From positions 1 to 7,515 of the forward strand of contig JAFAQO010000628.1 in assembly GCA_019246375.1 (NCBI GenBank): DNA of 7,515 nt, given 5' to 3'. Within the stretch, counting starts at the first letter, position 1. Each line of letters opens with the position of its first letter. Of the stretch, positions 1-5,717 are shown in pieces. Source of the DNA: Mycobacterium sp. (GTDB lineage: Bacteria > Actinomycetota > Actinomycetes > Mycobacteriales > Mycobacteriaceae). Made by a program: the position numbers and the translations under genes. The notes beneath the pieces are model-generated. The model ran no database searches and had not been told where the DNA came from. It saw only the letters and a list, made by a program, of their open reading frames with translations.

Positions 1-798
1 ATCCTCAATTGGGCGCTTACCCATCGCCACCATCCGGAAGGCGGTGGGCTTGAACGGAAGGTACTCGTCTGCGGGCTCCCACACGTTGAGGAACTCGGCG
101 TACCCGCTGTCGGACGCATGCAAAGACACCGGGATGCCGGCGTTGACGCAGGCCTGCCAGAACGGATCGAACTCCTCCAAGCCGAACGAACGGCTGCCGC
201 GGAACCCGGGCACCGGGGCTGGGCGCACGAGCACCGTACGGGCCCCGCGTTCGAGGCACCACTCCAGCTCCTCGAGCGCCCGATCGACAATCGGCAGCGT
301 GATCACCGGTGTGGCAAAGATGCGGCCTTGGTAATCAAACGACCAGGTCTCATGCATCCACCGATTCAGGGCATGGATGACGTCGTGCACGCGCTCGGGG
401 TCGTCCTTCATCCGCTCTTCGACCAGGCTCGCCAACGTCGGGAACATCAGCGCGTAGTCCACACCCAGTTCGTCCATGACTTCCAGACGCGGCCCGGGCT
501 CGCGGAATGCCGGGATCGACTTCATCGGCTCGCCGATCACTTCGCGGTAGGTCTTGCCGCCGCTGCCGTGTCGGTAGTACTCCTCTTGCGCTCCCGGTCG
601 CGCCACCACCTCGAAGGTGGGGTTGGGGATGTAGTCGCTGATGTGGCCGCGCACGACAATCTTAGTGCGGCCGTGAACCTGGACGTAGTCGATCGCGTGC
701 TTGCGATTCTCCGGCAGGAATTTGGTCAGCGCGTCTTGCGTCTCGTAGAAGTGATTGTCCGCATCAAACACCGGGAAGGAAAGGCTGCGCGACGACAT
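1..798 (-). CDS. Amidohydrolase family protein (TIM-barrel metal-dependent hydrolase), partial at C-terminus
   Basis: The reading frame is open from an ATG at 798 to the left window edge, giving 266 residues with no stop, so the C-terminal part is missing. The start is well supported: AGGAGG lies at 809-804, five bases before the ATG. Near the N-terminus is FDADNHFYE (residues 11-19), where D14 and H16 fit the D/H-x-H metal motif that opens the amidohydrolase-2 (PF04909, ACMSD-like) barrel. A later strand end, IPVSLHASD (222-230), supplies the next expected metal-ligand histidine, H227. The stretch at about 50-105 between the first strand and ELGVDYALMFP fits the roughly 400-residue actinobacterial members of this family. 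The family hydrolyses C-N or C-O bonds or decarboxylates cyclic acids in the cytoplasm; the exact reaction cannot be told. No signal peptide is seen. It lies downstream of the acyl-CoA ligase operon but is separated from it by 274 bp, so it may have its own promoter. The last metal ligand (Asp) falls beyond the window. Confidence 0.9.
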   Translation of the reverse strand, partial: MSSRSLSFPVFDADNHFYETQDALTKFLPENRKHAIDYVQVHGRTKIVVRGHISDYIPNPTFEVVARPGAQEEYYRHGSGGKTYREVIGEPMKSIPAFREPGPRLEVMDELGVDYALMFPTLASLVEERMKDDPERVHDVIHALNRWMHETWSFDYQGRIFATPVITLPIVDRALEELEWCLERGARTVLVRPAPVPGFRGSRSFGLEEFDPFWQACVNAGIPVSLHASDSGYAEFLNVWEPADEYLPFKPTAFRMVAMGKRPIED

Positions 799-803
799 GA
801 CGA

Positions 804-809
804 CCTCCT
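804..809 (-). promoter_or_regulatory. Strong ribosome-binding site of the amidohydrolase
   Basis: Read on the minus strand this is AGGAGG, followed by a 5-nt spacer (TCGTC) and the ATG at 798. It is the only full-length Shine-Dalgarno before a gene in the window; the other genes rely on overlap or close spacing to the preceding stop codon. It fixes the amidohydrolase start. Confidence 0.85.
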
Positions 810-820
810 ACAAGATCTTC

Positions 821-867
821 GTTGCTGCTGTGCGGAACGATGTTATCAACCACTGAACAGCAGCAAC
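821..867 (-). repeat. Perfect 11-bp inverted repeat (stem-loop) in the leader before the amidohydrolase
   Basis: Positions 821-831 (GTTGCTGCTGT) and 857-867 (ACAGCAGCAAC) are exact reverse complements, separated by a 25-nt loop (832-856). In the amidohydrolase transcript the stem would end 11 nt before the AGGAGG ribosome-binding site. An 8-bp palindrome AAGATCTT (812-819) sits between the stem and that site. There is no following U-run, so it does not look like an intrinsic terminator. It could be a leader hairpin affecting translation or mRNA stability, or an inverted DNA site for a protein. The symmetry is seen directly; the role is inferred. Confidence 0.5.
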
Positions 868-954
868 ACCGGCCCTCGAAACGGCTTAGGTGGACGGGAT
901 TCTGGTAATTAGAGAACAGCGTGCAGCGATAGGAACCGTGACCACCAGCAATCT

Positions 955-966
955 TTGTCCGGACAA
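955..966. promoter_or_regulatory. Perfect 12-bp palindrome TTGTCCGGACAA, candidate operator
   Basis: TTGTCCGGACAA equals its own reverse complement. It lies in the gap between the second acyl-CoA ligase and the amidohydrolase, 156 bp upstream of the amidohydrolase ATG. The inner GT-CCGG-AC has the GT-N4-AC layout described for operators of HutC-subfamily GntR regulators, and a regulator of that subfamily is encoded in this window (5717-4977). Binding by that protein is an inference; another dimeric regulator could use the site equally well. Confidence 0.4.
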
Positions 967-981
967 TTATTTGCAATTCTT

Positions 982-1025
982 GCGTACGGTGGGCGTACCG
1001 TCAGATGTCGGTGCAGCGGTACGCT
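982..1025. repeat. Cluster of three GCGTAC(C/G)G(T/C) motifs
   Basis: GCGTACGGT (982-990) and GCGTACCGT (993-1001) are near-identical direct copies repeating every 11 bp, about one helical turn. A third copy, GCGTACCGC, lies on the minus strand at 1024-1016. Each has a GTAC core, at 984-987, 995-998 and 1019-1022. The third copy is inside an AGCG-GTA-CGCT inverted repeat (1015-1025). The cluster is in the non-coding gap just beside the 12-bp palindrome. It may be a set of protein-binding sites; no known regulator is recognised. Confidence 0.35.
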
Positions 1026-1072
1026 AGGCCACTGTCAGCTGGGACCGATCGATTCAGGCCTGTCATCGAGCG

Positions 1073-2542
1073 TCAGGTCAACTGCCGCCGCAGTTCTCGC
1101 TTCAGCACCTTGCCGTAGCTGTTCTTCGGTAACTTGTCGACATAGTGGTAACGCTTCGGGCGTTTGAAGCGGGCGATCCGTTGCAGTAAGTGCGCGTCAA
1201 GCTCGGCCGAGCTGCTCTCGCCGACGATGAAAGCGACGACGATTTCGCCCCACTCGGCGTCCGGCGCCCCGACTACACACGCTTCCGTCACACCCGGGTG
1301 CTCGAGCAGCGCCTCCTCCACCTCCCGGGGATAGATGTTGGTGCCACCGCTGATCACGACATCCTTGGAACGGTCGCGGAGCGTCAGGTATCCGCGCTCG
1401 TCGAGGGAACCCATGTCACCGGTACGGAGCCAGCCCTCTTGCAACGTGGCGCGAGTGGCTGCAGCATCGTTCCAGTAACCGGACATGACAACGTCGCCGC
1501 GGCAGACGATCTCACCGATTTCGCGGGTGGCCGCCCTGGTGCCGTCGTCGCGCAACACGGCGACTTCCATACCCGACCGCGCGTAGCCGACCGAACCCAG
1601 CACTGCATCGTCAGCCCCGTGATGGTCAGCGCGGCGCAGACCGGTGATGGTCATGGGCGACTCGCCCTGGCCGTAAATCTGTGCGAAGACTGGTCCAAAT
1701 GCCGCCAGCGCCTTCTTGATGCACTCGACATACATCGGGCCGCCGCCGTAGATGATCGTCCGCAGCTGGCGTGGGCGCGCACGGCCGGTTTCGACTACCC
1801 GCTGCACCATTGTCGGAGCGAGGAAGGCGCTGGACCCCGGGTGATGGTCACACAGATCAAGAAATTCGGCCGGGTCAAATCCGCCGCTTGCCGGCACCAC
1901 CTGACGGGCGCCGCGCAAGACGTAGGCGGGGATGTAGAGACCCGAGCCGTGCGACATGGGCGCGGCATGCACCAGGCTGCATTCTTCGTCGGGTGCGTCG
2001 ATGTCGGCGAGATGGGCGATCGTCATGGCCGTCAGGTTGCGATGCGTGAGCATGGCGCCCTTGGCCCGGCCCGTCGTCCCGCTGGTGTAAAAGAGCCACG
2101 CCAGGGTCGACGGGTCCGTGCTCGGTGTCGCCGCAGGCGCAGCGCTCAGCCGCCGCGAGTAGCTTTCTGCGCCAAGGGTTTCTATCGGGACACCACCGGC
2201 CGACACGAGCTTCGCCGCGATCGCCGCCGAGGCGAAAACCTGTGCGGCGCCGGCATCTTCGAGGATCTGCACGATCTCACGGGGGTGCAGCTTGTAATTG
2301 ACCGGAACCGCCACGCATTCCGCTGCCCAGATGGCGAAAAGCAGTTCGACGATCTCCGGACGGTTCTCACTAGCGATCGCTATCCGCGCACCGGCCGGGC
2401 ATTGATGGCGAATCGAGCTTGTCAAGCGTAACGAGCGTTCGCGCAGCGCTCGCCACGTACAGAAACGATGCTCGCCATGGTAAACCGCGCCACGATCCGG
2501 AAGCCGCAAGGCGGTTTGGTCCAGCAGCGCAAACAGGTTCAC
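1073..2542 (-). CDS. Acyl-CoA ligase (class I AMP-forming synthetase), second of two
   Basis: The 489-residue product would activate a carboxylic acid with ATP to an acyl-adenylate and then to the CoA thioester in the cytoplasm. All core motifs of the adenylate-forming superfamily are present: the P-loop YTSGTTGRAKG (152-162), YGQGE (290-294), TGD (374-376), the hinge and following loop around RSKDVVISGGTNIYP (391-405), and the C-terminal GK (477-478), whose K478 is the expected adenylation lysine. MSHGSGLY (196-203) and the GGTNIYPREVE block resemble mycobacterial FadD-like synthetases. The length is slightly short but complete. The chosen start is a GTG at 2542, whose GTGA overlaps the TGA stop of the upstream dehydrogenase by 4 nt, a typical coupled start. 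The frame stays open to 2671, but the extra 43 residues would lie inside the dehydrogenase gene and look unlike a ligase N-terminus. Another GTG at 2554 is possible. No clear Shine-Dalgarno is seen. The substrate is unknown. Confidence 0.9.
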   Translation of the reverse strand: MNLFALLDQTALRLPDRGAVYHGEHRFCTWRALRERSLRLTSSIRHQCPAGARIAIASENRPEIVELLFAIWAAECVAVPVNYKLHPREIVQILEDAGAAQVFASAAIAAKLVSAGGVPIETLGAESYSRRLSAAPAATPSTDPSTLAWLFYTSGTTGRAKGAMLTHRNLTAMTIAHLADIDAPDEECSLVHAAPMSHGSGLYIPAYVLRGARQVVPASGGFDPAEFLDLCDHHPGSSAFLAPTMVQRVVETGRARPRQLRTIIYGGGPMYVECIKKALAAFGPVFAQIYGQGESPMTITGLRRADHHGADDAVLGSVGYARSGMEVAVLRDDGTRAATREIGEIVCRGDVVMSGYWNDAAATRATLQEGWLRTGDMGSLDERGYLTLRDRSKDVVISGGTNIYPREVEEALLEHPGVTEACVVGAPDAEWGEIVVAFIVGESSSAELDAHLLQRIARFKRPKRYHYVDKLPKNSYGKVLKRELRRQLT

Positions 2543-3309
2543 CGGGCGGTCCACTTTGAGGTGAGCGCGAAATCCGACAGATATTTCGTGGAACTCCAGC
2601 CGCCGTCGACCACGATGGTCTGGCCGTTGATGAAGCTGCCGCCGGGCGAGCACAGGAACGCGACGGTGCATGCAACATCATCGACGGTGCCCAGCCGCTG
2701 ATGTGGTGTCATCTCCGTGTTGAGTCTGCGGAAGCGCTCGTCCTGTAGCCGATGTTTTGTCATCGCGGTCTGGATCACCCCGGGGGCTACCGCGTTGCAG
2801 CGGATTCCCTGTGATCCGTATTGGCAGGCGATGTGGGTAGTCAGCGCGGTCAGCCCGCCTTTGGCGGCGGAGTATGCGCCGCCGCGAAGGCCCCCCACGA
2901 CGGCGAACGTCGAGGTGATGTTGATGATGGCCGAGCCGGGCCGCATGTGCGGCACTACTTCACGTGACAACCGGAACGGCGCGCGCAGCATCACATTGAG
3001 GAAGTGGTCCAGCGCTTCATCGTCGGTTTCGTGCAGCGGTTTGGGATTGCCTACTCCGGCGTTGTTGATCAGGAAGTCGATCTGACCCCAACGTGCAACG
3101 GCAGCGTCGACGATCCGCTTGGGTGCCGCGTCGTCGGTGAGATCGACAGCAAGCGTCGCGAGCCGGTCGGAATCGACGGCTTCGACCAACTCAGCAAGCT
3201 TGTCCGCGCTTCGTCCGGTCGCCAAAACGGCGATGCCCATTTCGGCAAGCTTCGTCGCGCAACCGAAACCGATGCCTCCGGTCGCCCCGGTTATGATCGC
3301 TGTCTGCAT
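2539..3309 (-). CDS. Short-chain dehydrogenase/reductase (classical SDR)
   Basis: This 256-residue protein has a Rossmann fold for reversible NAD(P)-dependent alcohol/ketone interconversion. Motifs in order are the cofactor glycine motif TGATGGIG (7-14), D56 in the adenine-contact position, NNAG (82-85), the probable catalytic Asn N105, and the catalytic S133-Y146-K150 in YSAAK spacing. The tail motif VDGGW (234-238) is typical of FabG-like SDRs. TGR (31-33) after the second strand mildly favours NADP(H). About 18 residues follow VDGGW, longer than many family members. The ATG at 3309 lies one base after the stop of the upstream ligase, and its own stop overlaps the start of the next ligase by 4 nt, so it is translated within the operon. 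It probably acts on a hydroxyacyl or oxoacyl intermediate made by the neighbouring ligases; the substrate is not identifiable. Confidence 0.93.
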   Translation of the reverse strand: MQTAIITGATGGIGFGCATKLAEMGIAVLATGRSADKLAELVEAVDSDRLATLAVDLTDDAAPKRIVDAAVARWGQIDFLINNAGVGNPKPLHETDDEALDHFLNVMLRAPFRLSREVVPHMRPGSAIINITSTFAVVGGLRGGAYSAAKGGLTALTTHIACQYGSQGIRCNAVAPGVIQTAMTKHRLQDERFRRLNTEMTPHQRLGTVDDVACTVAFLCSPGGSFINGQTIVVDGGWSSTKYLSDFALTSKWTAR

Positions 3310-3310
3310 A

Positions 3311-4972
3311 TCATCCGTCCGCCTTCGTGAGCGCCGCTTTGATCTGGTGTTTCAATACTTTCCCGGCGTCGTTTCTCGGCAGGTCATCCCAAATAGTCAC
3401 TTGCTCAGGGGTTTTGAACTTAGCGACGCCCTGAGCCGCGAGGAAGCGGCTCAAGCTCTCGACGTCAGGTCCAGGCAAAGCCGCGGGGACAATCACGGCG
3501 CACGCGCGCTCTCCGGTACGGGCGTCGGGCAGACCGACGATGGCGACCTCGGCGATACCGGGATGGCCGATTAAGAGGTCCTCGACTTCCTTTGATGAGA
3601 TGTTTTCGCCGTTGCGAATGATGATGTCCTTGGCCCGTCCGGTGACGACGAGGTAGTCGTCGTCAACCCACCGCGCGAGATCACCGGTGCGGAAATAACC
3701 TTCGGCATCGAAGGATTCATGCTCATCTTCAGGATGCAGATAACCGACCAGCATCTGCGGACCGCGGACACAGATCTCACCGCCGTCGGCCGGTGCGCCA
3801 GCATGGTCGTCGAGCTTGATCTCGGCGAGACCGGCGCGCCCGTCGGTGTCTGCCGCATGCTCGGTGTCGCCGACATCGGGCGCACCGACGGTAGTAACCG
3901 GCACTTCTGTCGAACCGTATACGCGGGTGACGGCCGCTCGCTCGAAATAGTCCGTCGCGTCGCGGATCAACGATGCCGATACCGACGCGCCGCCGCATAT
4001 GAATAGCTTCAGATCCGGCAGCGGGGTATCGGCGGCCTTTGCGGCGGCGAGTATCTGCTCCAGGAACGGTGTGGCGGCTGCGATATGGGTGCAGCGTTCG
4101 GCCTGCATGAGCCGCACGGCGGCATCAGCATCCCAGCAATCCATCAGAACCGCGGTGGTGCCCAACAGAAGCGGGCATTCGAACGCGTAGATCGATCCGC
4201 CGATGTGAGCGATCGGCGAGGGCACCAGGAACGTGTCACCGGGCCGTACCCTCCAGCTGTCCCGAATCTGGCAGATCAACGCATGCATCGAGTTATGGCT
4301 GTGCAGAACGCCTTTCGGTCGGCCGGTAGTACCCGAGGTGTAGAGGATCATGCGCACCGCATCCGAATCCAGCGCCGGCAACCCGGTGACGGGCTCCTGC
4401 TGCCCGAGCAGGGACGTATAGGGAATGTGGCCGCAACCGGCGTCGCCTCGGACCACCGCAACTTCGGGCGGTGAAGCTATCTCGGCGGTCACCCGGCCCA
4501 GCATCGACGCATAGTCGTGCCGGCCGAAACGTGAGGGCACGAAAATCATGCGACTGTCGGCGTCTTCGAGGATGAAGCGCAGCTCGCGATCCCGCAGCGA
4601 CGGCAGGATAGGGTTGGCAACCATTCCGGCGATCGTCGCGGCCAGATAGATGACAATGGCCTCATGCCAGTTGGGCAGCATGAACGACACCACGCTGCCC
4701 ACCGGCATTCGGTCGGACAGCGCGTGCGCCAGCGCCGTTGCCCGGTGGTTGAGAGTCCGGCAGTCGAGACGGCATTTCCCGTCGATCGCCACTAACCGTC
4801 GCGGCGTGCGCTGCGCGGCCTCGACCAGTGAATCCGCCAGCGTGTCCCCGACCCAGAGCCCGTCTGCATACGCGTCGTCCGCCCGCGCTTGGTCCCAGCG
4901 GACCCATCGCCCACCAATCAGCTTCCTGTCCACGTCCCTCGGCATACACCCTTCGGCATCGCGGCGGGCCAT
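3311..4972 (-). CDS. Acyl-CoA ligase (class I AMP-forming synthetase), first of two, cyclohexanecarboxylate-CoA ligase-like
   Basis: The 553-residue product is a complete AMP-forming acyl-CoA ligase. The P-loop is YTSGTTGRPKG (211-221). It is followed by PIAHIGG (253-259), YGSTE (352-356), TGD (429-431), the hinge region GRAKDIIIRNGENI (445-458) and the catalytic GK (537-538). The PIAHIGG block, the NGENIS block and a long N-terminal region recall the AliA/FadK-like branch (cyclohexanecarboxylate or short/medium-chain acyl-CoA ligases); this is pattern memory, not a search. It differs clearly from the second ligase in the operon, so the two probably act on different acids or at different steps. 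The ATG at 4972 is 4 nt after the regulator's stop. An internal ATG at 4945 (residue 10), preceded by GAAGGG, is an alternative start. The stop lies 1 nt before the dehydrogenase start. The protein should be cytoplasmic. Confidence 0.92.
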   Translation of the reverse strand: MARRDAEGCMPRDVDRKLIGGRWVRWDQARADDAYADGLWVGDTLADSLVEAAQRTPRRLVAIDGKCRLDCRTLNHRATALAHALSDRMPVGSVVSFMLPNWHEAIVIYLAATIAGMVANPILPSLRDRELRFILEDADSRMIFVPSRFGRHDYASMLGRVTAEIASPPEVAVVRGDAGCGHIPYTSLLGQQEPVTGLPALDSDAVRMILYTSGTTGRPKGVLHSHNSMHALICQIRDSWRVRPGDTFLVPSPIAHIGGSIYAFECPLLLGTTAVLMDCWDADAAVRLMQAERCTHIAAATPFLEQILAAAKAADTPLPDLKLFICGGASVSASLIRDATDYFERAAVTRVYGSTEVPVTTVGAPDVGDTEHAADTDGRAGLAEIKLDDHAGAPADGGEICVRGPQMLVGYLHPEDEHESFDAEGYFRTGDLARWVDDDYLVVTGRAKDIIIRNGENISSKEVEDLLIGHPGIAEVAIVGLPDARTGERACAVIVPAALPGPDVESLSRFLAAQGVAKFKTPEQVTIWDDLPRNDAGKVLKHQIKAALTKADG

Positions 4973-4976
4973 CAGC

Positions 4977-5717
4977 CTAGCCCCGCACCCGTCGCATCGT
5001 CATCGAGTGACGGAACCGCGAGGCGGGGTGGGTGTTGATCGTGACCTGGGCGACTCGTTTGTCCGAAGTGGTGTATCCGCGGTGCACCTCGAGCGCGGGT
5101 GTACCCGCCTCGACCTTGAGCGCCTCCGCGAGCTCAGAGGAGATCAGCACGGCGGCAATCTCCTGGTGCACTTCCACGATGCTCAGGCCGAAGAGGTCTT
5201 CGATCAGCGGGAAGATGGGGCCGGTATGTCGCTGCAACAGTCGACCGACTGCGGCGAACGATCGGTTGATGTAGTACTCGGTACGGCACAGCGGAAACTC
5301 TGCACCGTCGGTCTGCCGGAAACCGTGCACGGCCAACCACTCTTCGCCCTTCGCGAGCCCTGTCCGGCCGGCGAGTTCCTCGTCGACGGTCACCATCCTG
5401 ACCGAATCGATCGCGAACCGTGCGCCGGTCGCGAAAGCAACCAGATCGTTGATCGACACGACGTCTTGAACATAGGAGTCCGACGACAGCCGCGGAACGA
5501 CGAGGGTGCCCGCCCGGGGTCGCGAAGAGACGAGGTTGTCGTCGCGCAGTCGCCGCAGCGCCTCCCGAACGGTGTAGCGGCTGACCGAAAACCGGTCGCA
5601 CAGCTCGTGTTCGGTCGGAAGTTGCGATCCGACCGGATACACCCCGTCCACGATTTCCTTGCGTAGCGTTTGTGCGACCTGCAAATAGCGGTGTTCGGCT
5701 GGTTGGGTTTCAGGCAT
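4977..5717 (-). CDS. GntR-family transcriptional regulator, HutC subfamily (UTRA domain)
   Basis: From the ATG at 5717 the protein is 246 residues, usual for this family. Residues about 11-75 form the winged helix-turn-helix, including GVYPVGSQLPTEHEL (25-39), the recognition region FSVSRYTVREALRRL (43-57) and the wing RPRAGTLVV (66-74). Residues about 95-240 match a UTRA ligand domain, with FPLCRTEYYI (141-150), a HQEIAAVLIS segment (184-193) and the C-terminal ALEVHRGY to ASRFRH stretch (208-237). HutC-type proteins are usually repressors released by a pathway metabolite. The frame could begin at 5765, but that would overlap the upstream gene by 56 bp, and the extra 16 residues do not resemble a GntR N-terminus. 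The chosen start overlaps the preceding gene by 8 nt (ATGCCTGA). Being second in the operon, it probably controls its own expression and that of the downstream ligases and dehydrogenase. Candidate sites are at 955-966 and 7435-7447. Confidence 0.92.
   Translation of the reverse strand: MPETQPAEHRYLQVAQTLRKEIVDGVYPVGSQLPTEHELCDRFSVSRYTVREALRRLRDDNLVSSRPRAGTLVVPRLSSDSYVQDVVSINDLVAFATGARFAIDSVRMVTVDEELAGRTGLAKGEEWLAVHGFRQTDGAEFPLCRTEYYINRSFAAVGRLLQRHTGPIFPLIEDLFGLSIVEVHQEIAAVLISSELAEALKVEAGTPALEVHRGYTTSDKRVAQVTINTHPASRFRHSMTMRRVRG

Larger units (their letters stand above)
799..1072. other. Intergenic region between second acyl-CoA ligase and amidohydrolase
   Basis: This is the only real gap between genes in the window (274 bp), and it looks less GC-rich than the genes around it. 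It holds the GCGTAC cluster, the 12-bp palindrome, the leader inverted repeat and the ribosome-binding site described separately. A TCTAAT hexamer on the minus strand (913-908) resembles a -10 box but has no convincing -35 partner, so no promoter is called. No intrinsic terminator follows the ligase stop at 1073: CAGGCCTG (1059-1066) is palindromic but has no T-run. GTGCAGCG occurs twice (921-928 and 1011-1018). No convincing small gene was found here. Confidence 0.6.

Noticed and set aside
118..912. Plus-strand open frame of 264 codons
   Set aside because: It runs opposite the amidohydrolase, which has a strong ribosome-binding site and metal motifs; its translation shows no recognisable domain.
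908..913. TCTAAT as -10 box of an amidohydrolase promoter
   Set aside because: No acceptable -35 hexamer lies at 16-18 bp upstream; a single hexamer is too weak to call a promoter.
1031..1072. Possible intrinsic terminator after the second ligase (CAGGCCTG, and AGGCC/GGCCT with a 26-nt loop)
   Set aside because: The stem is weak and no U-run follows, so there is no support for termination here.
1190..2431. Long open frame on the plus strand (413 codons) opposite the second acyl-CoA ligase
   Set aside because: Its translation shows no recognisable domain, and it lies entirely opposite a ligase with all catalytic motifs; GC-rich antisense frames often stay open.
2543..2671. 43-residue N-terminal extension of the second acyl-CoA ligase
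   Set aside because: It lies wholly inside the dehydrogenase gene and is Arg/His-rich, unlike ligase N-termini; the GTG in the 4-nt overlap is a better start.
4650..5666. Plus-strand open frame of 338 codons
   Set aside because: It spans antisense to both the regulator and a ligase and shows no domain; an antisense shadow.
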